Counted from the first letter of the stretch, positions 24,995 to 37,912 are shown. The stretch is 64,000 nt of DNA from Fasciolopsis buskii (GCA_008360955.1 LUCM01009235.1:1-64000), one strand, 5' to 3'. Numbers and translations: made by a program. Notes: a model not told the origin generated them from the sequence alone.

Positions 24995-26534
24995 CTGGAG
25001 CTTACACAGTGGCGTTGATACCTGAGATTCCCCACAAGTAGCAGCAGACCTAACATAGAGATGTCTCTCCTGGAGGTAATTTCAGATTCCTTGGACTCCT
25101 AAGCCATTTATAGCTTGCTTCCTCCGCCACCCAAAGATGCCTGCGGCCTGGGTTTTAGTTAATTGAATTGAGCCCTTATTTCCAGAAGTTGATAGCATCG
25201 CGATGAGTGATGGGTTATATTAATTTCCATTTATGTTTATCCGAGTCTGCCGCGGTGATCACCAGGTTGTTTAATCACTTGCACTGGTAAGTTCCGTAGG
25301 TTTTCGGGTGCTTCAAAAGCTGGATGAACAGAAATTTTGTCGCTGGTTAGCTACACTTGATGACAAGATGGGATGTCCGACGGTAGATTACTTCACGCAG
25401 GAGGCTAGGTCAGACTGCCGGATTTCAGAAGGGAGTTGATGAAGGTCCGGTTTCCCGCATGGAGGAAAATCGGTGTATTTTCGCTCGCTGCGTGCTTCCA
25501 TTTTTGCTGCGCAACGGATTTAATTCCACGGTGGTGTGGGGCAAATTTCGAATTACTTCTGGGATGGACTTAAATCGTCTTCCGAGCACCGATGAACAAA
25601 AGGGCACCCCGGGGACATCAAATGTCCAGGACCATCATACAGTGCACAAATATTACTCCAGAGAGTATAGTGAAGCAGAAGTTTAGAAGTAAAGTAGTGG
25701 AGCAAAAAGAATACATGCGATGGTATGCAGAGTTAAAAAGGGCACTGCGGTCAAACTTCGTGTCCAACGTTTGTAGTGGAACTTGGACTTGTTCCTCCAG
25801 GTAACTTGTTTAACCGAACGTTGACCGCCAAGCTCAGTCGCCATTTTCGCGAAACTCACGCACGCTTCGCTCGCACGTTGCTCTCAAATTATGGTCAACC
25901 TGCCATTGCTCCCGACTGTTTTTTCCTTGTGCCGGTGAAGTGTCAGTGTTGCCAGTATTACAGTCGTACCGAGCCAGGTAGGAGTGATACACAGGTGGTT
26001 GAGGGCCAGCAAACGTACTAATAGCTTCACGGTAGGACAATCCGTTCTACACGTGTGACCACGTTTTAGCTGGAAAGTGACTGAGACACTGTCAGGTGTG
26101 TAGGTGTTGTGTATGTATTTTCTGACCCATGAGTAGCACCGTAGAATTTGCGGAACAATCTTTCTTGGGCTTCCAGTTAAAATGGGTTGCGCGTTGCAAT
26201 CCAGAACGTAGTAAGTCTGTGTGTTGGGCGAATCGCGCTGTGAATCGCTGAACGACTTCTCCCCGACCAAGGCTAGAAATTTCGGACGTCACTACCTATT
26301 TCATGCACTGAAGCAATTATGCAAGACATTTCACTTTTACGAACCCAGGGCCTTTAAAATTTTCTGCTGTGCCCCTGTGTACCGGAATCGAACCCAGTGC
26401 AAACAGAATGTTGTCGGCACCGTATAAACCCTTCAGAAATAGGATAACTTTCATTGAGTCTATTCTATGCCTTTTTTGGTCAAACAAAATTTTATTCGTT
26501 TTAATTTTCCACTGAGCAAATTGACAGAACAAAA
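24995..26534. other. No gene recognised
   Basis: The minus frame 26292-26092 (RGEVVQRFTARFAQH) faintly recalls the Gypsy RT-RNase H connection (YYRRFIPxxA) but is too short to call. Confidence 0.35.
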
Positions 26535-27660
26535 TTTGGTGAATACATTCGTTTTCAGTGGTCCGTACTCATACCATTACAGCATTACATGTTTGGAAAG
26601 AATTCACTTTAGAAAAGATTCAATTAGTCAGATAAAAATATCGGTGGGGAAGGGATTTGTGGTGTCATATACATAACCTGTATAAACAAGAGCGCATTGG
26701 TTTAATTGTTTTGCTGTCTGAGGTTTGAAGTGGGACGGAGGTTGGGCCAGGGGAGTTGAGGCGCAACCACAGATTGTTTTCGAGTGCAAAGCGGAGGATT
26801 ATGAAGGCGGATTGCGACATGTACATTGTCACATGGGAATATATGAGGGAATAGATGCAAAACGAAGCTGCAGAATCAGGGCCTTTGTCTTTCAGCCGTA
26901 ATGACATTGCGGGGCGGGATTTGAACGAGGTTCGAAGCCTGGATGTGTACAATGTCTTATTGATAGCGCTAGTCAGTCTCCATCGTGCTATCACTGCTAG
27001 CGTGTCACCTTTGACTAGCAAGGACATGTATACTGGCTTTCTCCCCACCGTCGCCTTCTTAGGCACTTCCTGTTCTGTATCCAACATCTTATCGATTAGT
27101 CTAATTGGGAAATCATTTTCGGTGAATACTCTTCTAACCGTCTGCAGTTCAACTTCAAGAGTATCTTCTGTGCATATTCATTTTGTCCTGGCAATCAGAC
27201 ATTTAATTAAATTCCTCTTAACATTAAGAGGTACAAAGCTGTGGAAGTTGATGTGCTGCCCATTCTACGTGGCTTTTCTGTGTACTGATCGCCGAATTGA
27301 GCCGTCTTCTCGACGACTTAGTCGAACATCTAAGAAAGCTATTTCATTGTTCAGCTCCATCTCTGTTGTGAATTTCACATTTGTCTGAGCCGAGTAGAAC
27401 ATATTCAACAGTTGTTTAGTTTTCGTCGGGGGGTTGAGTACACATAAAATGTCATTCACACAACGCTTCTGTAAACAGGGCGATTGTATTGACGACTTGA
27501 GTGGCCCACGTTCCAGCTTTGCCATGAAAATATCAGCTAATAATAGACCGAGTGGAGATCCCATTGCTACACTGTCCTTTTGAAGGTAAATTTGAATTTT
27601 TTCCAAACATGTACCGATAAAATTGCAAGAATACGGCTCACTGAAAACGAGCCTCTTCGC
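26535..27660 (-). mobile_element. Penelope-like element relic: reverse transcriptase, linker and GIY-YIG remnant
   Basis: Minus strand from 27660: LVFSEPYSCNFIGTCLEK, then QKDSVAMGSPLGLLLADIFM (Penelope RT signature), and the catalytic YVDD box altered to CVND (27462-27451). Next is ELNNEIAFLDVRLSRREDGS with HRKATWAGQ. A second frame follows: DTEQEVPKKATVGRKPVYMS, KGDTLAVIARWRLTSAINKT, SFKSRPAMSLRLKDKGP and SFCIYSLIYSH. The last matches the start of the GIY-YIG endonuclease (normally FCxYxxxCxCGxxYIG), heavily decayed. The copy is 5'-truncated inside the RT. Its 3' flank (26551-26690) carries an inverted piece of the same RT region. Confidence 0.85.
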
Positions 27661-28079
27661 TTAATTTTCTCAAAAAATTAGTTAAATGGCTTCAGTCATG
27701 CGTTTCGAAACAGCTCAGGATAACCTAGTATAGCTTTATGAAACCCAAGTTGAGTTCTCCGTAACAAGGTAATATCGCACCTGACGCCTGTGGTGGTAGT
27801 CCAGGACAAACTCACCTCAATAATGGGCGGACAAATTCTATGGAAAAAGCCTGGAATTTAGGAATGAGAGAAGGAAAGAATTAAGAAATGAGGGAAGCCT
27901 AAGGAAGACAATCAATGACAGCGTAATGTCAAACCTTCGGGGAAAATGGGGAATAATCACTTGGAAATGGTGATTACTAGCAGTGTTTAAAAAGCCTAGG
28001 ACCCTTCAACCATTGTGAGCCCCCTCCAGACAATTGAGTGAGCCGATGTCAAGCCCCTCAAACGCGCTATCCCGGGAAA

Positions 28080-28750
28080 TGACCAGCAGTTAGTTTGAAT
28101 ACACCCTCCGACTCGACCCCCATGGCCTCCTTCAGTAACTTGTTCCAGTTGTTTAACAACCCCTTTCTGGCACTTGTCAAACCATTTTCGGCATCGCGAG
28201 TAGCCTCGCAGATTACGGTCGTCAGCTATTAAAGCGTCACTTTGGTTCCTGAAAATGCACAGTTAAGCATCCAATTCTTCTTCACCTTAACGAGAAGGGC
28301 ATCACCTGCCTACGGAGTTCTTGTTATGGCTGCTGTCGTTGTGCTGCAAACCATATTATGGACCGCCTATGAAGTCTTCCATGTTCGTAATGTCTGAAAA
28401 CAGATACAGTAGCCGACTCTGCACGTAATATTCTAACTGCAGTCGGACTAAGGTTTTAGAAATAGTAGGACTGACGGGTTTGTAGGGGCCGCTAACTTCC
28501 AAATTTAAATGAAGGCACTGAAGGCGGCAGGGCAGTGTAGCTGTCGTTGAGCTCAAAATGTTTTTTTGCACCGAGTTGACCATGGCAGCATTTAGCTCAA
28601 CCAATATTCTTATATTACTGCATCGTTCCCGCGTGATGTTTGTTGAGTTTTGCGACAACCAATTGAGATTTTTGACAAATGCAAACATCCTTCATGATCA
28701 TAAATGTAAACTTTATTCTCGAAAGCAACCGGGAATGAAACTATAGTTAT
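28080..28750 (-). mobile_element. LINE relic fragment: RT thumb and C-terminal region
   Basis: The minus-strand frame 28688-28356 has SGPYKPVSPTISKTLVRLQL followed by EYYVQSRLLYLFSDITNMED, matching the 'LYxTxVRPxLEYCVQ..SP' segment common to CR1-type LINE pols after the RT. Further downstream the frame shifts and a DLYPLxYRRIRGD-like piece (RRIGCLTVHFQE) appears near 28270. No catalytic motif remains. Confidence 0.5.
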
Positions 28751-29734
28751 AAATATCATTAGTAAAATCATCACCGTATATTAAAAGTTTGGAAGAGAAT
28801 CCTAATATGTGTGAGCAGTTTACCGAAGCTTGATAGTGAAGCAAACCCTTTGAGCACTAATATCAGAAAATCACATAAATCGCTTTAGAAATGAGGGCCA
28901 CTTGTGGCCGTGGTCTACTAGATCAACTAGAATACCGGGGATAAATAAATAGCCTGGCTCCAGATTCAGACTTGGTTTACCAACTGTGACCATGTCAAAT
29001 TCTTCAGGAACTTAAAACCACGGAAAATTAACCATGAAGCAGCTTCATCGTCGATCAAATGAATAAGTCACTTGAGCACAGCCTTAGTGACTCAGTTTCT
29101 TCCTAAGTTTCAGATTTGGTTCCTCGGTTGAATGCGAGAAGTCGAAGGCAACGGAGTGCTTGAAAGACTACTGAGGAAAAAGCAATCGTCCAACAATTGA
29201 CTAATTGTCAACAATTACCTAATTTAACGGTTTGATGTATAAACTACTTCTGATAATANGATTTGCCAATGACTGTTTTGTGTATTGAGATTTTGAAGGC
29301 CTGATCACTTGACAAGACGGAAGATAGTAGGGGAAGGCTAGTGTTACAGCTAGAGGCGTTATCGGAGATGGTTATTTTGGTTGATTTGGTTACGAGTTCT
29401 TATGAGGAAATGGGTGCCACCATGGCTATACGTTCAGAAATGATTTTCGTTGGTTTTGTTATTTAAAATAACTGCTACGAGTCAGTATCACATATCGCAG
29501 TCCAATTAAAACCCTGTCCGGATCTGACTGATGCAGAAAACCTCTAGGTTACACAATGCCCAGCTATTAGGTTGTTTGGTGGAAACTAATTACTTCGAGA
29601 GGAAACCTCCAAGATTCTTGTATTTTCCATTTTCGGTGGCCCCTCCTGGTTGTTTTAGAGCTTCTTGTAATCGCAGCTTGACGTCTAACTGTCTATACAA
29701 TTAAAATGTATACTTTAACCGCTTCTCCCACTTA

Positions 29735-32460
29735 GGGGTTACATTGTATAAATTTTTACGGACACGAAAAATGCAAAAAGTTCCGTCAAAAATGTGACGG
29801 AAAGAATAAAATACGGGAGAAATAAACAAATAAAAATAAGAATGCGCTAATCGCATCGTGAAAAAAAATAAAAGAAATCATCCAGGGATAGCCATAAAAT
29901 ATTAGAACTGGTTGCTCAGGAATTCAACTGAAACACGGTCAGGGTGTCAAAATTCGCACTAAATATGGGACAGCGAAGTTCCTATAGATATTGATTCTGG
30001 AGAGTATGGAACGAAAAGCAGATCATGCAGAAATATAAGAGCGACACTTTGGAAGATCGTTGTGCAGAGGATGCGTGGGATCAGAAAGAATTTTGTGGGC
30101 AAATTTCTCACATGCTGATCACATAGATTAAGGGATAATTCAGTTAGTGGTACGAAGAACACACGGCTAACAATTGATAGCCCCGGCAAAGAGTTTTAAA
30201 GTCTCTTTTAAGTAGACCTGAAAAAATGACAGGAGGACAGGAAAGAAGGATTGGAAAAACACATTGGTATACAAATTGGGACATGGTGCTTTTACTTCAC
30301 CTTGTAGTGTCTACGCTTTCTAATTTGGAATGAAAACCCTTAGAGAATCTCTACACAGGTGGAAATGTGGGAAGCCTACTTCAGAATTTTATCGATAGCA
30401 ACTCTTAGATACTTCACAGAATCAATCCTGGTAAGTTTTTGAATTGATGGAAGACGTTTCGGGTGGGTAGGCTGACCGAGAGAGAGAGGGAGAGAGAACA
30501 GACATTGGAAACTTAAATGTGTTGAGATTTAAACCAGCTCGTGCAGAGAAATCATAAACAGAAGATAGGTTGTTGGGAAAACTTTCAAAATCATCGTTAT
30601 TCGAAACGGCTTGAGAGAGAGAAACATCATCAGCATACTTGGACAGATGACAAGGGGAACTAGAAGATAAGTCGCTGATGTAAGTAGAGAAGAGAAACGG
30701 TGAAAGAACAGCACCCTGTAGCATGTCTGACTTGTTACTCAAGCGTTTTTAAGTTTTATTGTCCATTCGTGTGCACTGGGTTTGGTTAGTAAAGTAATTA
30801 GACAGCCATACTAATGATGGACTGGGACAACCAAATGTTTGCAGTTTATGACGTTGAAGAGACCGAGGGACGGAATCAAATTCTCACGAATAGTCCAGAA
30901 AGACGCAACGTACAGATTTCATTGATTCTTTCAAGGACGTACAAATGTGGTGGACCTGTAAGATTTATAGGCAAACTGAAAAAGGTCGTCAGAACACATA
31001 GAACGCGAGCGCTTAAGTATGGCACGATCCGTCAGTTAAGGCGATGGGGCGAAAATATTTTTCCAATGCAATAGAGCTGTTAGATTTAGAGATGGGAATA
31101 GTAGTGACGGGTCTCCAACAGTCAGGGATGGAAGACGAGTTTAATGATGAGTTAATAAGAGAAGTAAATGCATCGGTCAGAGCCATAGCACCATAAATTA
31201 AAAGAGCTGAGGGCAGACTGTCAGGGCCAATGCCTGTGGTAATTTTAGTGGTGCGAAGAACATGGAACACCTCTTCCTTAGAAAAATTTGTAACTGTCGT
31301 ATCATCACCCTGTCCAAGTATGACGGGGGTATAAGTGGAAGGATGGATGAAAGCATGATTGATGCTGTTGACATTCGCAGAAAATTTTGTATGTTACTTT
31401 TTCTTCCTACACAACAGTCGAATACCTTGCCATAGGAATCGGTTGTTGTTACCACTCAAGAATTGGTTTGCGAATGTCATGTTGCCGCGTTGGATTTCCG
31501 CTTTTTTTAGGTTCGAGTTATTACGAGTTTTGTAGAAGTGCTCCTTGTGTTTTATTTGAGATTTCAGTTTATAGTTGGATATGCAGTCATTTGAGATGAA
31601 TAGTGTTTCTGAGGGGCGGCAAATATCAAAATTTATGTTGTCCGTCTCTGTGAAATGTTTAACATTGTCATTGAGTAGGGGTTCAAAATGGAAACAAGTA
31701 GATGCGAGTGAAAGGGAATTCTGAAGAAGAATACGATTGTGGTGTGAAAGGTCACGGCAGCAAATTTAGATTTGATTTGTTCGCCTGAAGGAATGGAAAG
31801 ATGACTTAGATTATATCTTCGGCCTTAACAGAAGCAGACAATGACCGCTACTTGAAATAGGAGCATGCAGTTTCAGGGAAAATAGGTCGTGGTGGTTGGT
31901 AATAACTCTATCTGAATTGGAACTGCCTCTGGTGGGAGAAACAGAGATCAGCCAAATCAAATTCAGTGGTAAGGTAGATGCATGAATAAAATCATCTACA
32001 ATAATATGCAGATTATCCTCAAGAAGAGGAACAACAAATACTAGAAAAGAGTCGAAAAAGATGCGATATTTTGTTGCTAGCTGGAAGGGGCAATGTGTAA
32101 ATTGGTTATGATAGTTCTGTTATGGCGAGAAAATCCAGGATGACACCGTGTCACGAGACAGTCACTTCCGTTGAGCGAGTACGTACAAACAACTTCGGAC
32201 TTGCCAAACCAGAAGGAGTTTATGTATGTTGCCAAACCGTCTACAGTCTTCTTCCTGTCGGAAACTCTATCTTGCCGATGTAGTCTGAAGCTGTCCTATC
32301 GACACGAGTGAATTAGCGATATCCGAGTTGAGCCACGATTCTTGTATGCAGATGACACACGTGTGGACATGGATCGGTGATTGAAGTGTGAGGGACAGGT
32401 CCGACATTTCAACAACAAAGTCGGATTGGACATGTTGGCCTGAAGGGTACATTTAAGCGC
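29735..32460 (-). mobile_element. Family-B LINE, long copy: endonuclease, reverse transcriptase and 3' UTR
   Basis: Minus strand, 5' to 3': endonuclease start DLSLTLQSP, CVICIQESWLNSDIANS (the catalytic Glu of the QE/QESWL motif, 32452-32267); endonuclease C-terminal part DDFIHASTLPLNLIWLI near 31950; RT entry LRTTKITTGIGPDSLPSALL and IPDCWRPVTTIPISKSNS (31270-31013). Then LQGAVLSPFLFSTYISDLSS with an intact YADD box in CHLSKYADDVSLSQAVSN (30742-30422), a thumb, and a last segment LSLNLCDQHVRNLP (about 30110). An A/T-rich 3' UTR ends near 29735. The ORF is frameshifted around 30750-31000. This is the most complete LINE here. Confidence 0.85.
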
Positions 32461-34539
32461 TGCCTGCCAGCCAGCCCGAGTGCCCCTTTTAGATCTATTA
32501 GAAGCTCGTGGAGGTGCAGAAATACGGGATCCCAGCATATGGTGAGAAAGGATACGGTTTTTGAACAAGAGTGGCGTCGAACGGAGAACATAATCGAACC
32601 AAATATCCGACAACAAAATAAGGAAATAGGATGATAGGGAATTGTAGTACAGGCATGCAAATAGCGCGCACCCGCTTTGGAATCTAGAACCCTGAATTCT
32701 TTCACTATGCGTTAGGGGATAGATATTTACACATCCTTCTCTCATCCCCTTTCTTATCTAGGATTAATTGCGCCGTCGGATATCGATACTTTTCTTCGCT
32801 CATTTTGCTTTATGTGAACTTATTTGCTTGTTCCAAATCACAGATCACATATATGCATTAAATAGTCAGCACAGGGGGCGCTAAAACGCGTAAGACCGAC
32901 TTTCTTAACGCGGAACTCGTAGCAGGTTGTACGCCCTTTATCGTTGTGATCACCAATGAGTATTTCTTACCCTGTTTTGTACGATTGGAATGCTGACAAC
33001 CCTGGTACTTGATCGTTAAAAGAAAAGGCAGTCGGAAGCGGTGGAAGGTCAAGTATATTTTGACGGGAGCCTGCGAGCGTGCCGTGCGTGAGCAACGCAC
33101 AATTTGCAACCGCGCTGGACAGTCAACGTTCGGATAAACAAGTGATTCGGAGAAACAAATCCGTGTTCCGCTATGAACGCCCCCAAAACAGTCCGCTAGG
33201 GACCGTTTTTCAAAGCGCCAATATGTCACTGGATTTGGTAATGTTAATGGCAAAAACATAAATTGTTGTTTTTCTCTGAAGACTGAAACACAAAGCATCT
33301 TGTTGACTTCATATTTTAAGCACCGCAGCTGGTAATTTTAGGAAATGCGAATGAATGCGTGAATAAGCCATAGTGGATTATTTATTTTGCGAAGTTTCCC
33401 GAAATCTATAGAACGTACTCAGAAATGGTCCTTGAAACCTCCAATATTCTGGTGAGTCCTAATTCGAGGTTTTAATGAGGTCTTATGACCCGCTGATTCC
33501 TTGTTGCATATAAGTTGCAGTATTTGACACGATAATACAGAAAAGAAGAGGGAAGGGAACGTGGATGCTCTCGGAGCCAATTCTCCGAGCTAACCTTGTG
33601 ATATTCATAAAATTATGTAAGCGTTTGACGTTGACAGCCCGGAAATCACACTCAGACTCTGAAACACCTGAATTACATAAGCGTACAAAATGCGAAAAAT
33701 GATCAAAATCACCTACACAAACATCAGTCGCGTTCGCACGAACAGCCATGGAAGCCATGAGAGCGCAACTGACGTGGTTTCCGGTTGGACACCTATTTAT
33801 ACCGGCCACCTTATTTTAAACAGCCAACAGGTCGGGGGAATGTACATTTTTACGATTTCCGAAAAATAAATACTAACACCCTACATTCATTTCCGTAAAA
33901 AATCTCATTTTACTGTACAGAGGCAACATTTCAAGGTGAGTAGCTCGTCAATATCTGAGCTGCGCTGTTGTGGTCATCTTTTTCGTCATTTCTGTATTGA
34001 ATGGATTGCTAGTCTTCCTTCCTAATCAAGAAACTCAAGCAGTTCATTGCGTGAGCGTATGTTAATTGTGTTAGAGGGTATCGTGTGAACTGTTATTATT
34101 GAAACCAAAGGATTTAGTTGAAAATCAATGAAAGATTTGGGCTAAATATTGCTTACAAATTGTTTCAACCATTAAGTGCTTAATTGCGTTCTGGCAGTCG
34201 TAAAGTTTACTTGTTATCTGATGTACGTTACTGTGGATCATCTGGATGGTATTCCTTGAGAATAACATTAGCTGGTTTATGGAACTTATTTCGATGAGGG
34301 AGCGATATTTATCAGAGACCCAAATACAAATTTGCTTGTTGGATTCATGTCTGAGGTGGTTTCCTGGACATTAACGCCTAAATTGTCCTGCTCTGTCATT
34401 TCATTTTCGAGTTTCTGTTTTTTACTTGTGTCCATGTAAAAAATGCACGATATCAACCTCCAATTTAGTTCCCGCAGCCTAGGAATTTCGGCATAAATAT
34501 CACGGCAAGAAATGAGTAGATGAATAGCTCCAGGTCGTG
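32461..34539. other. Mostly unassigned; first 300 bases may be the 5' end of the family-B LINE
   Basis: Frames 32745-32296 and 32705-32409 (minus) may belong to the LINE 5' region. The 146-codon minus frame 33298-32858 has no recognised domain. Confidence 0.35.
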
Positions 34540-34770
34540 TTTATATATTTGGGCACTCCAGAACATCGACGTGGAGACCGGCGGTCTCCAAACGGATAAA
34601 GTCATGAGGTTTGTACGTGAAGGTCGCGGGTTGGACTTCTCCCATCGCCGATCAACTTCCCCAATTGGCAGCCCTCTGTTGGCCGCGGCCCCCTTCCTGA
34701 AAAATGATGTACATTGTTGTTTCATTAAAAAGGAAGTAAAAGATAAAAAGGAAACAAAAGAAAGGAGGCG
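34540..34770 (+). mobile_element. SINE-like repeat, copy 1 (possible tRNA-derived head)
   Basis: A segment GGTCGCGGGTTGGACTTCTC (34623-34642) resembles a polymerase III B box (GGTTCRANTCC). It is followed by a unique body CCCCCTTCCTGAAAAATGAT with GTACATTGTTGTTTCA, and an A-rich tail (AAAGGAAGTAAAAGATAAAA). The body and tail recur at 44.07-44.18 kb. A clear A box is not found at the usual distance, so the tRNA origin is tentative. Confidence 0.45.
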
Positions 34771-35954
34771 CTGAGGGTAGAACAACTAAAGCTCTCAGAC
34801 TATGAACAACGGATCAGAGATCTATGCGATGGGCTTTAAAGTTTTTCCTTGTTTACAATAAATAGGCGATAGCACAACGTCTCCTGACTCAGAAGTACGC
34901 TGTGGAGATTTAACGAGAGCAAGTGTGGTATGTGCGAACGAGGCATCAGATATCTCAGGAGGTTTTTAGGGGTAGAATAGTTTTGTGTCACTAATTTGTT
35001 GTAGTAACAAGGAAATAGAGAAAGAAACTAAGTATGTTTCCGCGTCAACTAGTGGCATAGTTGCTTCCTGGTTAAGTGGTCCAGCACAGGACATCCATAA
35101 AACAGGTCTCTCATATAGCGAAAATATGTAATTTTAACTGCCAACACAGAAACCCTGGAACGAACACAAGACACACACATGGACGTTAAAGGTCAGTTAT
35201 GCTTGGGGATTACACTTTTGCTGTAAAAAGACTTGATTCCTGCGATATCCGCAATTTCTGCCATGCGTCAAACGGCGTTGCAAATGCATTTATCAGTGGA
35301 GGTAACCAGAACCCATATTACGATAGTGTAGTAAGTTACGCTTAAAAATCTACTAAATTTTAAGGCCAAATTTCTTATGAACGTACGAGCATCAGCATTT
35401 GGTGATGGAACTCAGGATGTCATGCGTCAGTTAGTGGCAACACCCGTCCTGGGTCAGCTGAGTATGAAAGGTGCTCATTGGAAAACGGTTTTGCCTGGCA
35501 CAAAAGTTTGCGCCTTGGTAATAAGCAAGTTCAAGACTGTGTTGCTTGCAACCTGTAGATATTGTTTGCCGTATAGGCTACTCAGGAGCCGTTGTACAAA
35601 CAGTACAAGAAAAGATTAGGCGGTGCGTCCAATGCTGCAGGTACGCTGCTGAAGATGTCAGAAACTCAGAAATCACTGGTGTTCAATTTTCGTGACAACA
35701 ATGTGACGCCTGGTAGCTGCTTTTAAAGTAATCTTCATTAAGAAATAAGATTTATGTATCTGAAATGAAAACAATGACGACGCATATATCTGTCGATTTG
35801 ACATGCGCATATCGCGCGGCTTTATTTCTGCAGTCATGTATAACGTTCGCTGCTGTCAGTCTTTATTGCCACCATAAACATACTCTGTCAATATAGTAAA
35901 GTAATAATGCGATTTCCGATTAATTTTCAGATTGAAAAAAAGTTTTCAGGAGAA

Positions 35955-36010
35955 TTTTGGGGACGATCCGGGGTCGTTTTGGGGTATGCTCTGGGACTGT
36001 TTCGGGGTGT
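35955..36010 (+). repeat. G-run cluster (quadruplex-prone)
   Basis: TTTTGGGGACGATCCGGGG, TCGTTTTGGGG, CTGGGACTG and TTTCGGGGTG: five runs of 3-4 G within 55 bases. A similar, looser cluster occurs at about 36695-36755 (TTTTGGGGTCGG, GTGGGGGTCC, TCGGGGCG). Confidence 0.6.
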
Positions 36011-37702
36011 TTGTTCTGATTAGCGGTGTGCAGTATTCGTCTGACGAGGTGAGACGTTGCCCATTAATGAACAGGGCACTCTGTCACCATGTGATGATTG
36101 TGTAATGCAGTTTACCTTGCATTTTTAGGTGCAGTTTTGTTATTCGTTGGTTAGTTGCCTATTTCTAGTTTGCTTGAATTTTATCAGATAAATGTATATG
36201 GAGTAGTAATTTCATATTTAGCACAGTTGCGCATATGTTAGGCAAATAAAGGATCAGCTATACGCAGCTGAGTGCAATAAGTTAATGCATACCTTCCTTT
36301 CATTTCAGGATATGGAAGAATTGCAACTGACTGCTCATTCGTCAACGGACTAAACCAATCCATGCAGCCGCACAGGATTTGATGTACATTTTTGACTTAA
36401 TATTTTAATACATTTCCAGACATCAACGCTGGTTTTATTTTGTTTCGTTGCAGAGCTTTGCGTTAGGAAAGGGCGGTCTGGTATACAGATGAACGCAGGG
36501 GAAATCTTGGCGTTTTTGACTGGCATTTAGATTTAAGTTGCGCGTCATAGGATTCCTCTGTGCGGGCGTTTATATTAGGATCTTAGTAAGCTTTTATCGG
36601 CAGATTTTGTGGGAAATGTTGCAAAATGCATATCGGGGTGTTTACGGACGTTTTTGCAAAACAGTCCACAAAACGACCGCTGATTGTTGCAAAGTGCCTG
36701 TTTTGGGGTCGGTTTTCAGGACTGTGGGGGTCCGTTTGATGATTGTTTCGGGGCGCTTCTTGTTACTGAGTAAATTGTCTACCTTTAGGTTTCGGGATCA
36801 GCTAACAAAGCTAGCGACAAGCCATAAATTGCAATATGCAATATTTCTCTCTTCTTGCGTTGGTTGAACGGTGGCACCAGTTATGGAGTTTTTTCCCGTC
36901 CTCTATTCCTGGCCACTCAGTTCTGCCTGGGCGCCGATAATTGTCTACTACACCAGATGCGTTGGTTTCTACTCGTTTAACATGATCCACACTTGGAAAT
37001 CGGCTACCTGACTCGTCCTACCTGTGCCACACCCGTCATATATTCACTAGCTTTGATCGCAATAGTGCCGGGCGCGGTCGTGCTCATATCTTTGATCAGC
37101 AAACTTTAGATGAGAAGCTCGGCTACAGCAGTATGCAGTCGCAGCTAAACTGGCGTATCAAGCCTGCTGCTTTCGTCTTTTAAATATTTTCCTTTTGGAG
37201 GTTCGCCGCAGAGTCAATCCGCCCAAGTAACAGCACTGTGGCTTGCGTCTTATTCCAGTTTGTAAGCTGGTTTTTCTGTTTTTCATCCACTAGTGATCTT
37301 GTCCACTCCTAGCAAGAATCCGTAATAGACTTAGAATAATCTCGACATTCATGACTAGTTATGACCACATCACAATAGCATCCTCTGCTTTGACTGTTTC
37401 CGGTTCCCTAGTCCCAGGTTTTGCAGTGACAGCTTACCTTATCTAATGGAGTTGATTCTCTAGCCCTTTTCGATGGCATTTGGAAATTATAGGTAGTTAG
37501 AATGAAGTCTCACTGGATATTTGTTAATCTTTCCTAGCCTCCAGCTCATGTTCTGCCTAGCCTCTCCTGTCTTCCTCCAATCTCAATTAAACCCCGTTAC
37601 ACGTCATGCTGCTGCCATTTCTAAGTGCTGTGCAACAGTCAGCTGCGTCTGTTGGGATTTCCTTCTCTTAGTAAAATTTTCCGTTTGATTACTGTTCCTG
37701 GT

Positions 37703-37912
37703 TTATTGCGTACCATACTTGACTCTCAGTTGCTTGGACAACAGTGACAATAAGGTACTTCTGACATTATCGTCGTGATCATCTTCCCTTTCTTCCGTTT
37801 TCACCCATCCTTGCCCATCGCACTTGACAACAAATCGTTCTGCATTTGTTGTAGTGTTTCTTGATCGCCTCTTGGACTGCGAGGCCATGAGTGCAGTAGC
37901 GGGCGCACTCAT
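37703..37912 (-). CDS. Candidate small coding stretch, unknown product
   Basis: The minus-strand frame begins MSAPATALMASQSKRRSRN and continues NAERFVVKCDGQGWVKTEE with REDDHDDNVRSTLLSLLSKQ, ending at TAA at 37703. It has a basic start, an acidic middle and a Leu-rich end; codon use looks coding-like, but that is only an impression. A CAA|GTATGG donor could end it as an exon after KQLRV. FVVKCDGQG resembles FVKCDGHG in the plus frame at 366, with some surrounding nucleotide similarity, so this may be a LINE ORF1 fragment rather than a host gene. Confidence 0.22.
   Translation of the reverse strand: MSAPATALMASQSKRRSRNTTTNAERFVVKCDGQGWVKTEEREDDHDDNVRSTLLSLLSKQLRVKYGTQ

Noticed and set aside
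26384..26394. Perfect B-box-like GGTTCGATTCC on the minus strand
   Set aside because: No acceptor stem, anticodon arm or A box at tRNA spacing, so it is not called a tRNA. It could be an old SINE head.
26855..27388. 177-codon plus-strand open frame
   Set aside because: It is antisense to the Penelope RT-to-linker coding region, which explains it fully.
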